Part shown: positions 1-9,200 of the stretch, piece by piece
Position numbering within the stretch: the stretch's first letter is position 1
Layout: each line of letters starts with the position of its first letter
Assembly (NCBI RefSeq): GCF_000384295.1
Contig: NZ_KB913037.1
Location: 9,871,508 to 9,935,507 of the forward strand
DNA from: Amycolatopsis balhimycina FH 1894
GTDB taxonomy: Bacteria > Actinomycetota > Actinomycetes > Mycobacteriales > Pseudonocardiaceae
DNA length: 64,000 nucleotides
Direction: 5' to 3'
The notes under the pieces: generated by a model
Databases searched by the model: none
The model's input: the letters and a program-made list of their open reading frames with translations, nothing else
Told to the model about the DNA's origin: nothing
Translations under genes and position numbers: made by a program

Positions 1-814
1 CCTCGCAGTACAGCCCGCCCAGGTCCGCCAGCTGCGCGGAAGTCGCCGCCCAGACCTGGGTCGCCGCGCCCTGCGCCGGGGTCTTGAAGGTGGGGTCGGC
101 GGGCCGGCCGTCCTCGCCGACCCAGCCGCGGCCGGCCATTTCGGCGTGCGTCAAGTGCCGCTGCAGGGGCGTGAGGATCGCGCCGGGGTGCACCGAGAAC
201 GCCCGGACCCCGGCTGCCCGGCCGAGGGTGTCGAGGTGGACGGCGAACAGGGCGTTGGCCGTTTTCGCCTGGGCGTAGGCGAGCCAGCGGTCGTAGCCCC
301 GCTCGAAGTGGGGATCGGCCCAGCGGATCCCGGAAAGCTGGTGGCCCGCCGACGACACGGTCACGATCCGCGCGCCCGGCCTGACGGCCGGCCAGAGCAG
401 GTTGACCAGGGCGTGGTGCCCCAGGTGGTTGACCGCGAACTGGGCCTCCCAGCCCGGGCCGACGCGGGTTTCCGGGCAGGCCATGATCCCGGCGTTGCCG
501 ATGACGATGTCGAGCCCGCGGCCGGAAGCGAGGAACCGTCCGGCGAACCGGCGGACGCTGCCGAGGTCGGCGAGGTCGAGCGCGGCGACCTCGGCCGTGC
601 CCGCGAGCGCCGCACGGGCTTCGGCGGGGCGCCGGGCCGGGACGATCACGTGTGCCCCGGCGGCGGCGAGGGCGCGGGTGGTTTCGGCGCCCAGGCCGGA
701 ATACCCGCCGGTGACGAGGGCGAGCCTGCCGGTGAGGTCGATGCCGTGCAGGACTTCGGTCGCCGTGGTGCGGTGGCCGAAGCCGGAGCCGATCTTGTGC
801 TGGTGCGTGGTCAT
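1..814 (-). CDS. SDR-family NAD(P)-dependent oxidoreductase (3' end beyond window)
   Basis: Short-chain dehydrogenase of the retinol/WW-oxidoreductase-like branch. Reading from the ATG at 814, the N-terminal Rossmann motif TGGYSGLG lies near residue 37, NAGIM near residue 114, and the catalytic Ser plus YAQAK lie around residues 150-190. About 271 residues are present, so only the extreme C terminus is cut by the window edge. The gene is divergent from the MerR gene at 872 and lies directly downstream of a MerR-type promoter, so it is very likely the regulator's target. The start codon sits about where transcription should begin, so the mRNA is probably leaderless. The substrate is not predictable from sequence. 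Confidence 0.88.
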   Translation of the reverse strand, partial: MTTHQHKIGSGFGHRTTATEVLHGIDLTGRLALVTGGYSGLGAETTRALAAAGAHVIVPARRPAEARAALAGTAEVAALDLADLGSVRRFAGRFLASGRGLDIVIGNAGIMACPETRVGPGWEAQFAVNHLGHHALVNLLWPAVRPGARIVTVSSAGHQLSGIRWADPHFERGYDRWLAYAQAKTANALFAVHLDTLGRAAGVRAFSVHPGAILTPLQRHLTHAEMAGRGWVGEDGRPADPTFKTPAQGAATQVWAATSAQLADLGGLYCE

Positions 815-821
815 GCCGGCG

Positions 822-852
822 AAGCTAGGAGCTAGACCGCGGTCTAGGTCAA
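822..852 (-). promoter_or_regulatory. MerR-type promoter with operator palindrome
   Basis: On the minus strand TTGACC (847-852) and TAGCTT (822-827) are separated by 19 bp, the over-long spacer typical of MerR-activated promoters. A perfect 16-bp palindrome CTAGACCGCGGTCTAG (832-847) fills the spacer. The -10 ends 7 nt before the SDR start at 814. The MerR gene begins on the other side at 872. Confidence 0.75.
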
Positions 853-871
853 CTGATCTAGCATCGGTTCC

Positions 872-1312
872 GTGGAGCTGGGAATCGGGCAGGTGGCCGA
901 GCGCACCGGGATGAGCGTGCACGCGCTGCGGCTGTACGAGCGGGAAGGCCTGATGGCGGGCCCGGTCCGCCGTGACGCCGGCGGCCGCCGCGTGTACACC
1001 GAGTGGGACGTCGAATGGCTGCTGTACTGCGCGAAGTTCCGCGCGTCGGGCATGCCGCTGGCCACGATCCGGAAGTTCGCGGACCTGGTGCGCCGGGGGC
1101 CGGGGACCGAACCCGAGCGGCTGGAGCTGCTCAGGGAGCACCAGGAGCAGGTCGTCGCGCGGATCGCGGAACTGAACGAGTGTCTCGACGTGATCTCGGA
1201 CAAGGTGCGGGTCTACGGCGAGCACGTGGCCCGGGGGAGCGCGGCCGGCCTCTGGAGCCATCCGGCGGCCGCGGCCGGTTCGCCGGAAGACCCGGTCTAC
1301 GGGGTCAGATAA
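872..1312 (+). CDS. MerR-family transcriptional regulator
   Basis: 146-residue DNA-binding regulator starting with GTG. The N-terminal winged helix-turn-helix is clear (GQVAERTGMSVHALRLYE followed by the RRVYTEWDVEWL wing/second HTH), and a coiled-coil dimerisation helix around residues 80-115 (LELLREHQEQVVARIAELNE) follows. No metal-binding cysteine cluster is visible in the C terminus, so an organic effector is more likely than a metal; this resembles MerR proteins paired with SDR or aldo-keto reductase genes. It is divergent from the SDR gene, with the palindrome at 832-847 between them. Its 3' end overlaps the 3' end of the convergent response-regulator gene by 16 bp. Confidence 0.9.
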   Translation: MELGIGQVAERTGMSVHALRLYEREGLMAGPVRRDAGGRRVYTEWDVEWLLYCAKFRASGMPLATIRKFADLVRRGPGTEPERLELLREHQEQVVARIAELNECLDVISDKVRVYGEHVARGSAAGLWSHPAAAAGSPEDPVYGVR

Positions 1313-1920
1313 CCCTGGGAGAAGGCGGCGGCCACGGCGGCCGCCCGGTCCTTGACGCCGAGTTTCGCGTACGCGTGCAGCAGGTGCGTCTTGACCGTCG
1401 CCTGGCTGATGAACAGCTGTTCGGCCGCTTCGCGGTTCGTCGAACCCCGCGCGATCAGCTCCAGGACTTCCCATTCGCGCTGCGACAGCGGTTCGGACGC
1501 GGGGCGGCGCAGCTGTCCCATGAGCCGCGTCGCGACCGCGGGGGAGAGCACCGCCTGTCCCTGTGCGGCCGCCTCCACCGCGCGGAACAGTTCTTCCCGC
1601 GGTGCTTCCTTGAGCAGGTACCCCGTGGCGCCGGCCTCGATGGCCGGCAGGACATCGCTGTCGGTGTCGTAGGTGGTGAGCACAAGCACCCGCGCCGGCA
1701 CCCCGCGCTTCGCCAGTTCCTGGATGGCCGTCACCCCGTCGGTCCGGGGCATCCGCAGATCCATGAGGATCACGTCCGGCCGCAGCTTCTCCGCCACCGC
1801 GATGGCCTCCGCGCCGTCACCGGCCTCGCCGACCACCTCGAAGCGGGGGTCGGCGCCGAACATGCCGCGCAGCCCGTCCCGCACCACCGGGTGGTCGTCG
1901 ACGATCAGCAGGGAAATCAC
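1297..1920 (-). CDS. NarL/FixJ-family response regulator
   Basis: 207-residue response regulator. The receiver domain (residues 1-120) has the acidic pair DD near residues 7-8, the phospho-acceptor Asp in VILMDLRMP near residue 55 and the Lys in GYLLKE near residue 105. A LuxR-type HTH covers about residues 140-205 (LSQREWEVLELIARG, then ATVKTHLLHAYAKLG). The GTG start overlaps the stop of the upstream histidine kinase gene by 4 bp (GTGA), so the two are translationally coupled. It is the last gene of an ABC exporter / two-component operon (4864 to 1297) and presumably controls that exporter in response to an envelope-active compound. Confidence 0.93.
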   Translation of the reverse strand: MISLLIVDDHPVVRDGLRGMFGADPRFEVVGEAGDGAEAIAVAEKLRPDVILMDLRMPRTDGVTAIQELAKRGVPARVLVLTTYDTDSDVLPAIEAGATGYLLKEAPREELFRAVEAAAQGQAVLSPAVATRLMGQLRRPASEPLSQREWEVLELIARGSTNREAAEQLFISQATVKTHLLHAYAKLGVKDRAAAVAAAFSQGYLTP

Positions 1921-3200
1921 CGCGCACCTCCGGCCGGGATGGCCGGGACGGCCACCGAGATCGCCGTGCCGCCGCCCGGCTCCGACTCGATGTCCAGCCG
2001 TCCCGCGAGCCGCTGCACCCGTTGCCGCATCCCGGCGAGCCCGAACCCGCCGGTCACGGAAGCGTTGGCACGCTGGGCATCGGGCTCGAAACCCACCCCG
2101 TCGTCGCGCACGTCGAGGGTGACCAGATCCGCCATGTACGACAGGGTCAAGCCGACCCGGCCGGCGCGGGCGTGCCTGGCCACGTTGGCGAGCGCCTCCT
2201 GTGCGGTCCGCAGCAACGCGGCTTCGACGTCGGTGTGCATCGGCCTGGCATCGCCGGTGGTGGTCAGGACGGCGTCGATGGCGTTGACCTCGGACCACCG
2301 CCGCGCCACGTCGCCGATCGCTTCCGGAAGCTGGGCCTCGGCGAGCACCGACGGCTCCACCGCCTGGACCGTGCGGCGGGCTTCGACGAGGCTTTCGCGG
2401 GCCAGGTTCGTCGCGTTCCCGAGGTGCTGCCGCAACGCCGCCGGCGCGTCGAGCGTCTGCTCGGCGGCCTGGAGCTGGGTGAGGATGCCGGCGAGGCCCT
2501 GGGCGAGCGTGTCGTGGAGCTCCCGCGCCATCCGCTGCCGCTCGTCCAGCACGCCGGCTTGGCGCGCCTGGACGAGCAGCCGGGCGTGCAGGCCGGCGTT
2601 CTCCGCCAGCGCGGCCTCCAGCTTGACGTTGGCCTCGTGCAGCTCGGCGAGGGCCAGCTTCTGCTTGCCGTTGCGCCGTTCGGCCACCTCGGCGAAGTAG
2701 GAAAAGACCCCGGCCAGGAGCGTGATGAGGACGCCGAGGAGCGGCCAGCCCCACCACAGGCCCGCCTGCTCGATGTTGTCCCAGCCACCCAGGTACGACA
2801 GCGACGCGACCATCGCCGTGGCGGCGACGCCGACGTATCGCCAGCGGCCCTTCAAGTACCGGAACGCTTGGGGATAGCCGATGAAGCTGAAGAAGCCGTA
2901 CCAGGGCGCGAGCGCGACGAGGCCGAAGGCCAGCGCGATCAGCCCGGTGTAGTACAGCCCCATCAGCGGGCGGTTCTCGTGCCATTCGGGGTGGAGCGTG
3001 TGGAACCAGAGCAGCCAGAGCGTGGCCGTGAGCGTGAGCCCGGACACCGGCAGGCCGGACACCGGCTGGTGCCAGATCGGCTGCAGCAGCGTGACAATGG
3101 TGCTGATCGCCAGGAGGAAGTACGGGAGCACCTGGGAAAGCCTGCTTTCCCGCCGCTCCAGGCGGTCGAACTCCGCCCGCAGCTCCGCCTCGACGCTCAA
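1917..3200 (-). CDS. Sensor histidine kinase (HisKA_3 / NarX-LiaS type)
   Basis: 427-residue membrane kinase. The N-terminal half has about six hydrophobic segments. A coiled stretch then precedes the HisKA_3 box, where the phospho-accepting His is in RMARELHDTLAQGL (about residue 228). The C-terminal ATPase shows the N box (TAQEALANVARHA), DDGVGFE and GGFGLAGM. The start is a TTG 3 nt after the permease stop, preceded by GGGAG; an in-frame stop immediately upstream rules out a longer protein. The short extracytoplasmic loops suggest membrane-associated sensing. It pairs with the overlapping response regulator at 1297-1920. Confidence 0.92.
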   Translation of the reverse strand: MSVEAELRAEFDRLERRESRLSQVLPYFLLAISTIVTLLQPIWHQPVSGLPVSGLTLTATLWLLWFHTLHPEWHENRPLMGLYYTGLIALAFGLVALAPWYGFFSFIGYPQAFRYLKGRWRYVGVAATAMVASLSYLGGWDNIEQAGLWWGWPLLGVLITLLAGVFSYFAEVAERRNGKQKLALAELHEANVKLEAALAENAGLHARLLVQARQAGVLDERQRMARELHDTLAQGLAGILTQLQAAEQTLDAPAALRQHLGNATNLARESLVEARRTVQAVEPSVLAEAQLPEAIGDVARRWSEVNAIDAVLTTTGDARPMHTDVEAALLRTAQEALANVARHARAGRVGLTLSYMADLVTLDVRDDGVGFEPDAQRANASVTGGFGLAGMRQRVQRLAGRLDIESEPGGGTAISVAVPAIPAGGAR

Positions 3201-3203
3201 CGC

Positions 3204-3944
3204 TCACTCCCAGCGGAAGTATCGGGCGGCCAGCCCACCGGCCACGACGGTCCAGCCCAGCATGACGGCCCAGTGCAGCGGCTGCGGCCAGTGGCCCGCT
3301 GTGGCGTCCTGCAATGATTGCACGCCCGCGCCGAGCGGGGTGAAATCGCTGATCGTCCGCAGGACGGTGTTCATGCTCGCGCGGGGTGCCCAGAGGCCGG
3401 CGAAGAACATGAGCGGGAAGAACAGCAGGGACCCGATCGCGCCGGCGCTCTTGCCCGTCGGCGCGAGCGAGGCGACGAGCAGGCCGATCGTGAAGACCGA
3501 CACCGCGGCCAGCAGGTAGCCCAGCAGGTAGGCGGGCAGGTGCCGGGGCAGGCTCACGGCGAACGCCAGCCTGCCGGTGGCCAGCACGACCACCATCGTC
3601 ACCAGGGACAGGATCGTGGACATCAGCAGCTGCGCGCCGAGCATGGCCCGCGGCTTCACCGGGGTGGTCCGCATGCGGCGCAGCACGCCTTTCTCGCGGT
3701 AGCCGGCGAAGAGCTGCGTCAGGCTGTTCAGCGCGAACAGAGCAAGGCTCATCGCGATGATGATCGGCACGTACAGGGTGATCGCCCGCGCGCCGCCGAG
3801 GCCAGGGTCGGGCGCGCGCATCGACGGGACCGAGCCGAGGATGACCAGCAGGATCGCCGGGAACGCGAGGGTGAAGAACACGAGGATCGGTTCGCGGAAG
3901 AACAGTTTCGTCTCGGTGGCTAGGAGCCGGGGCAGGGCGGACAT
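3204..3944 (-). CDS. ABC-2 type transporter permease
   Basis: 246-residue integral membrane subunit of the ABC-2 (DrrB/LnrM-like) family with about six membrane segments. It has the characteristic cytoplasmic loop GYREKGVLRRMRTTPV near residues 85-100 and the C-terminal LFFPLMFFAGLWAP segment. The ATG at 3944 lies 11 bp after the stop of its ATPase gene, and its own stop is 3 bp before the kinase start, so ATPase, permease, kinase and regulator form one transcription unit. The likely role is export of, or resistance to, a hydrophobic antibiotic or lipid. The substrate cannot be named. Confidence 0.9.
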   Translation of the reverse strand: MSALPRLLATETKLFFREPILVFFTLAFPAILLVILGSVPSMRAPDPGLGGARAITLYVPIIIAMSLALFALNSLTQLFAGYREKGVLRRMRTTPVKPRAMLGAQLLMSTILSLVTMVVVLATGRLAFAVSLPRHLPAYLLGYLLAAVSVFTIGLLVASLAPTGKSAGAIGSLLFFPLMFFAGLWAPRASMNTVLRTISDFTPLGAGVQSLQDATAGHWPQPLHWAVMLGWTVVAGGLAARYFRWE

Positions 3945-3955
3945 GGCAGGTCTCC

Positions 3956-4864
3956 TCAAGCGTCGATCGGGCGGCCGGTGAGCGCGACGAATGCGTCGTC
4001 CAGCGTGGTCTGCTCGACCCGCAGGCCGGCCACGGTGATCCGGTCTCGGGCGAGCACGGTGGTCACGGCGAGCAGCAGGTTTCCCGTGCCGGTCACGACG
4101 AGCTGGCTGCCGGCCCGCTCGACGGAGGTGACCTCGGGCAATGCGGTCAGGACGGCGTGGTCCAGCGGTGCCGACGGCCGGAACCGGATCCGCTGCCGGT
4201 CGTCGACCCTCGAGACCAGCCCGGCCGGGGTGTCGAGCGCGACGAGGCGGCCCGCGTCGATCACGGCCAGCCGGTCGCAGAGCCGTTCCGCCTCCTCCAT
4301 GAAGTGCGTGACGAGCAGGATCGTCACGCCCCGGTCGCGGATGGCCTCGATGAGGTCCCACGTGTCGCGGCGGGCTTGCGGGTCGAGGCCCGTGGTGAGC
4401 TCGTCAAGCACGGCCACCTTGGGGTTTCCGACGAGCGCGAGCGCGATCGACAGCCGCTGCTTCTGCCCGCCGGACAGCCGCCGGAACTGCGTGCGGAGCT
4501 TGCCGGTGAGGTTCAGGGTCTCGATCAGTTCCCGCCAGTCGGCCGGCTCGCGGTAGAAGGAGCTGTACAGCTCCATCGCCTCGCCGACCTCGAGCTTGTC
4601 GGGCAGGTCGCTTTCCTGCAGCTGGGCGCCGAGCAGGTGCCGCAGCTCGCCGTCGTTTCGCCGCGGGTCGATGCCGCAGACGCGGATGGTTCCGCTGTCC
4701 GGGGTGCGCAGCCCCTCGACGCACTCGGCTGTCGTGGTCTTGCCTGCCCCGTTGGGACCCAGGATCCCGAAGATCTCGCCCTGCTCGACGGCGAAGCCGA
4801 CCCCGTTCACCGCGGTGTGGTCGCCGTAGCGCTTGACGAGGTTTTCCACCTCGATCATTGCCAT
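3956..4864 (-). CDS. ABC transporter ATP-binding protein (DrrA/LnrL-like)
   Basis: 302-residue nucleotide-binding subunit. It has Walker [10 protein letters not shown] near residue 40, signature LSGGQKQRL near residue 137, Walker [13 protein letters not shown] near residue 157 (Leu replaces the more usual Pro after DE) and a switch His (LLVTHFMEE). A C-terminal extension of about 80 residues is typical of DrrA-type drug exporters. The start was taken at ATG 4864 (MAMIEV); an ATG two codons in (4858) is possible. Neither has a strong Shine-Dalgarno. It lies 106 bp downstream of the MarR gene and may share its transcript. Confidence 0.92.
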   Translation of the reverse strand: MAMIEVENLVKRYGDHTAVNGVGFAVEQGEIFGILGPNGAGKTTTAECVEGLRTPDSGTIRVCGIDPRRNDGELRHLLGAQLQESDLPDKLEVGEAMELYSSFYREPADWRELIETLNLTGKLRTQFRRLSGGQKQRLSIALALVGNPKVAVLDELTTGLDPQARRDTWDLIEAIRDRGVTILLVTHFMEEAERLCDRLAVIDAGRLVALDTPAGLVSRVDDRQRIRFRPSAPLDHAVLTALPEVTSVERAGSQLVVTGTGNLLLAVTTVLARDRITVAGLRVEQTTLDDAFVALTGRPIDA

Positions 4865-4970
4865 GGGAGAAGTGTGCGGCCCGGCACGGGGGCGGCGGAT
4901 CGACCGCCCGGCCGGAACCGGGGGCGGTCCCGGTGGAGGTCCGCGTCCACCGGCTGGTCGATGGGGAGGT

Positions 4971-5456
4971 TCAGCCGGCGCAGTCGCCGGCGTCTCCGTC
5001 CACCGCCAGCATGCGGCGGTTCGCCTCGCCGAGCCCGTCGGCCAATGCACTCAGCTGGCCCGGGGTGAGGACGTCGATCAGCAGTTCGCGCACCAGGGCG
5101 ACGTGCCCGGGCGCGGCCCGTTCCAGCAGGGCCATGCCCTCGTCGGTGAGGCCGGCGTAGACGGCGCGGGGATCGCTCTCGCACGCGCGGCGGCGCACCA
5201 GCCCGGCCTGTTCCAGCTGGCCGATCTGGTAGGTCAGCCCGCTCTTGGAGTTCGACACCGCGCAGGCCAGCTCGGCCATCCGCAGCTCGCGGTCCGGGGC
5301 CCCGGACAGCCGGGCCAGGATCACGTACTGCAGGTGGGAGATGCCGGAGTCCTGCTTGAGCTGCTGGTCGAGCCGCCGGTTGAGCAGCTCGTAGGTGCCG
5401 AGGAACGCGTTCCAAGCGCGCTTCTCCTCGGCGTTCAGCCACCGCGGACGACCCAT
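4971..5456 (-). CDS. MarR-family transcriptional regulator
   Basis: 161-residue winged-helix repressor. The MarR core is clear: [21 protein letters not shown], then [20 protein letters not shown] (recognition helix) and the beta wing with [13 protein letters not shown]. The start was taken at ATG 5456 (MGRPRW); an upstream in-frame ATG at 5492 would place translation across the operator, so it is less likely. The gene is divergent from GTP cyclohydrolase II, with two GTTCAAATT-type palindromes in the gap, so it probably controls itself and ribA. The ABC exporter operon follows on the same strand. Confidence 0.9.
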   Translation of the reverse strand: MGRPRWLNAEEKRAWNAFLGTYELLNRRLDQQLKQDSGISHLQYVILARLSGAPDRELRMAELACAVSNSKSGLTYQIGQLEQAGLVRRRACESDPRAVYAGLTDEGMALLERAAPGHVALVRELLIDVLTPGQLSALADGLGEANRRMLAVDGDAGDCAG

Positions 5457-5474
5457 GTCACAACCGTACCCGTT

Positions 5475-5525
5475 GTTCAAATTCGAACTCAAGGGGTACG
5501 GTCGCTTTCAGGTTCAAATTTGAAC
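5475..5525. promoter_or_regulatory. Paired MarR operators between marR and ribA
   Basis: Two 14-bp palindromes lie in the divergent gap. GTTCAAATTTGAAC (5512-5525) is perfect, and GTTCAAATTCGAAC (5475-5488) has one mismatched pair. Their centres are 37 bp apart. The right one ends 15 bp before the ribA ATG and just upstream of its AGGAG ribosome binding site, a position suited to repression. The match to MarR operator form and the adjacent marR gene make it the probable binding site. Confidence 0.72.
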
Positions 5526-5540
5526 GAGACAGGAGCCACC

Positions 5541-6155
5541 ATGATCCCCGCCGCCACCGTCCGCACCCGGGTGCGGGTCCCGCTGCGTTTCGCCGACGGC
5601 TACTCGGCGACGGCGGAAGTCGTGACCTTCGACGGCCTGGCCGACGGCGGTGAGCACCTGGCCCTGGTCTTCGGCGACCCCGCGACCCCGCTCGTGCGGA
5701 TGCACTCCGAGTGCCTGACCGGGGACGTGTTCGGCTCCGCCCGCTGCGACTGCGGGCCCCAGCTGCGCGAGGCCGTCCAGCGCATCGACGGTGCCGGCGG
5801 CGTGCTGCTCTACCTGCGTCAGGAGGGTCGCGGCATCGGGCTGTACGCCAAGCTGGACGCCTACGCCCTCCAGGACGCCGGTCTCGACACCTACCAGGCG
5901 AACACCGCGCTCGGCCTGCCCGAGGACGCCCGCGACTACACCGCCGCCGCCCAGATGCTCGCCGCGCTGGGCATCACCGAGGTCGACCTGCTCACCAACA
6001 ACCCGGACAAGGTCCGGCAGCTGCGCGAGCGGGGCATCACGGTCGCCGAGACGGTACCCACCGGCGTCCACGCCAACCCCGACAACCTCCGCTACCTGCG
6101 CGCGAAGGTGCGGCACACGAGCCACACCCTGACCCTGCCCGAACTGGCCGGCTGA
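5541..6155 (+). CDS. ribA: GTP cyclohydrolase II (stand-alone RibA)
   Basis: 204-residue enzyme that opens GTP to 2,5-diamino-6-ribosylamino-pyrimidinone phosphate, formate and pyrophosphate, the first step of flavin (and some deazapurine or F420-related) biosynthesis. The Zn ligands are visible as Cys58, Cys69 and Cys71 in [17 protein letters not shown]. The QEGRGIGL loop follows at residues 94-101 with Tyr91 before it, which argues for normal double ring opening. LLTNNPDKV is also present. There is no RibB (DHBP synthase) domain, unlike the usual actinobacterial RibBA fusion. AGGAG precedes the ATG. Operators for the divergent MarR suggest inducible, secondary expression rather than the housekeeping copy. 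Confidence 0.93.
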   Translation: MIPAATVRTRVRVPLRFADGYSATAEVVTFDGLADGGEHLALVFGDPATPLVRMHSECLTGDVFGSARCDCGPQLREAVQRIDGAGGVLLYLRQEGRGIGLYAKLDAYALQDAGLDTYQANTALGLPEDARDYTAAAQMLAALGITEVDLLTNNPDKVRQLRERGITVAETVPTGVHANPDNLRYLRAKVRHTSHTLTLPELAG

Positions 6156-6188
6156 GCCCTCCCGGCTTCCGGCGACGCCCCCAACGCC

Positions 6189-6235
6189 GTGAAGGCCACC
6201 TTCAGGAACTACAAGTTCCTCAAGGTGGCCTTCAC
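6189..6235. repeat. Long hairpin repeat (family A) between convergent genes; likely terminator
   Basis: 22-bp arms (6189-6210 and 6214-6235) with one mismatch and a 3-nt loop. The left arm begins GTGAAGGCCACCTTCAGG. It lies between the convergent ribA (stop 6155) and GH43 gene (stop 6249). A near-identical copy is at 21408-21454, and diverged copies are at 40897 and 54321. There is no U-tract. It probably acts as a bidirectional terminator but is also a dispersed repeat. Confidence 0.75.
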
Positions 6236-6248
6236 GAACATCGGCGGC

Positions 6249-9200
6249 TCAGTTGAAGCGGACGCTCCCGCAGTGCCACGGGATCCGTTGCGGACGCACG
6301 CTTTCCAGGGTCGGGACGACCGGGGCGATCGTGCCGTCGCGGCGGAACGTCAGCTTGTCGATCGTCGTCTCGCGGTGGGTGCCGTCGCCGCCCGGGATGC
6401 CGAAGCGGTGGTAGGCCAGGTACCAGTCGTCGGTGCCCGGGACCTGCAGCATCGAGCTGTGGCCGGTGCCGAGGACGCCGAGGTGGGCGTCCTTGCTCAG
6501 GATCACGCCGTGGTTGGTGAACGGCCCGGCCGGGCTCGGCGCGGTGGCGTAGCCGACTCGGTAGTCCTCGCTGCGGGTGTCGTCGATCGACCAGCTCAGG
6601 TAGTACGTGCCCTTCCGCTCCACCATGAACAGCCCCTCGCGGAAGTCGGTCAGGCCGTCCAGGCGGGTGATCTTCGCCGGGGCGTAGGACACCATGTCGT
6701 CGTTCAGCGGGACGACGTAGGCGTTGCCGTTGCCCCAGTACAGGTACGGCTTTCCGGTGTGGTCGAGGAACACCGCCGGGTCGATCGCCTGCCCGCCGCC
6801 GGGGTTCTTCGCGATCAACGGCTTGCCGGAGTCGACGAACGGGCCGGTCGGCGAGTCGCTCACCGCGACGCCGATCTTGGCCTCGGCGCAGAAGTAGAAG
6901 TAGTACTTCCCGTCGCGCTTGGCGATCGTCGGCGCCCAGGCGTTCTTGTCCGCCCAGCTGACGTCCTTGCCCAGGTCGAGGATGACGCCCTCGTCCTCCC
7001 AGTCGACGAGGTTCTTCGACGACCACGCCGAGAACTTCGTCCCGCTCCAGCCGTCGAAGCCGTCGGTGGTCGGGTACAGGTAGTAGGTGTCCCCGAACGC
7101 GACGATGTTCGGGTCGGCGTTGTACCCCGGAAGGACGGGGCTGTGCACCTCGTGCGCCTCGACCGTCCACACGCGACGGTCGCCGCCCGCGCCGGTGACG
7201 GTGAACTTCTTCGGCGAGCCGAGGTTCACCGGCTTGCCGTTGTCCGGCTTGATGGTCGCGCCCGGCGCCAGGCCGAACTTCGGCGCGAGCCGGCGCAGGT
7301 CGGTGCCCGGCTTCACCGGCAGCACGACGGTCCCGGCGCCGGAGTCGATGACGGCCGGGGTCTTCAGTTCGGGCAGGTCCACTGACCGGATCGCGGTGCT
7401 GTTCGACGGCAGGGTGGCGACCTCGAGCCCGGACAGCGCCCGGTCGTAGAGCCGCACGTCCTTCATCTTGCCGGTCAGGGTCTTGTCGCTCGCGTACACC
7501 GACCGGCCGAGGTAGTTCGCCGCCGTGACGCCGCCGCCGAGGTCCGACGGCTTGATCGTGGCGTTCGTGTTGCGAGCCACCTCGACGCCGTCGAGGTAGA
7601 GCACCTCGACACCGTTGCCGACGGTGAGCGTGACGTTCTTCCACACCCCGCGGGGAAGCCCGCCGGCGCCGGCCGCCTGCTCGGTCGTCCAGTTCCCGGT
7701 CGCGATGGCGCCGCGGAACCCGCCGCTCGCGGTCCCACCGGTGGTGAAGAGGTAGCCGTTGCCGGTGCCATCCCTCGCCGTGTTGCCCAGGCCCCACAGG
7801 AAGTACGGCGTCTGCTGGTTCGGATCGACCAGGACGTCGGCCGACACGGTGGCCGCGTTCGCCCCGGTGAGCAGGTTGTTCGGCAGCTGGACGTGCCCGT
7901 TCTTACCGCCGAAGGCCAGCGCGCCGCCCGCCCAGGAGACGTCACCGGCGAGGGCGCCGTCGTAGCCGTGACCGGTGGTGTCCGCCGCGACCGTGCCCGA
8001 CTTCGCGTCGAGCGGCCAGTGCGCGACCAGGCCGTTCGAGTCGGCCTTCACCGGCGCCGGGGGAGCGCTGAGCCGGTTCATCTCGGCCTGCGTGACCGGC
8101 AGGACGGTGCCGTGCCGCGGCGACGCGGGCAGGTGTGCGCCGGCCGACATCGTCCACTTGCCGGAGTTCAGGTCGGTTGTCTCGAACGGGACGTAGCCGC
8201 GGCCGCCGAACTCGTCGATGAACAGGTACCACTTGTTCTCGGTGTTGGACTTGAACCCGGTCGGCCCTTCACCCGCGGACAGGCCGGGGCTGGTCGCCGT
8301 GGCCTTGCCGATGCAGTCGGCGACGAAGCCGTAGTGCGGGTCGAGCAGGTCGGTGGCCTTCTCCTCGGTGATGAACTTGCTGCACGGCGTCGACGACGTG
8401 TTGTTGCGCTCGTCCTTGGTGAACCGGTAGTAGGTGTCCTGGTTCTTGATCACCGTCGAGTCGATCACCGAGTAGCCCGGGTCGATCCACACCTGCGGCG
8501 CGCTGAAGGTGACGAAGTCGCGCGTGGTCGCGTACATCATCCGGTTGTAGCTGTCGCCGGTGTGGTTCGGGTCGTTCTCCGCGTAGAGCTTCGACGCCCA
8601 GTAGACGACGTACGTCCCGCGCTTGGCGTCCCAGAAGGCTTCCGGGGCCCACGTGTTGCCGGCGGTCGGCGGGGACACCTGGACGCTGCGCTGGCGCGAC
8701 CAGTGCGCCAGGTCGGTGGACTCCCAGACCATGATCGACCGGCTGCCGCTCCGCTGGGCGGCGTCCCAGCCGCGGCCGGCGTAGATCCGCAGGTCGGTGG
8801 CCAGCAGATAGAACTTGTCGCCGTCGGGGGAGCGCAGGATGAACGGGTCGCGCACGCCCATTTCCCCGAGGCTCGACTTGAGCACCGGCTGCCCGTTGTT
8901 CAGCTCGCTCCAGTTCAGCGGGTCGTTGCCCTTGCTGAGCGCCGAGTAGATCTGCTCGCCGTTGGAGGTGCCTTCGCCGGTGAAGTAGAAGAAGCTGTAG
9001 CCGGCCAGTGGTTCCTGGGCCGGCTTCGGGACCACGGTGGCGGTGAACCGCCGGGTGGTGTTTTCGCGGCCGAGGCTGACCTTCGCGGTCAGGACGACCT
9101 TCGCCGGCGGGGCGCCGGTCGCCGGCCGGGTGACCTCCCCGGTCGGGGTGATCACGGCGGGAGCGGACGACGTCCAGGTGACGTTCGTGCCGTCCGAGCC

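Noticed and set aside
3207..4361. Longer frame merging ABC permease with upstream sequence
   Set aside because: The extra N-terminal part is the ATPase gene read out of frame; the permease starts at the ATG at 3944.
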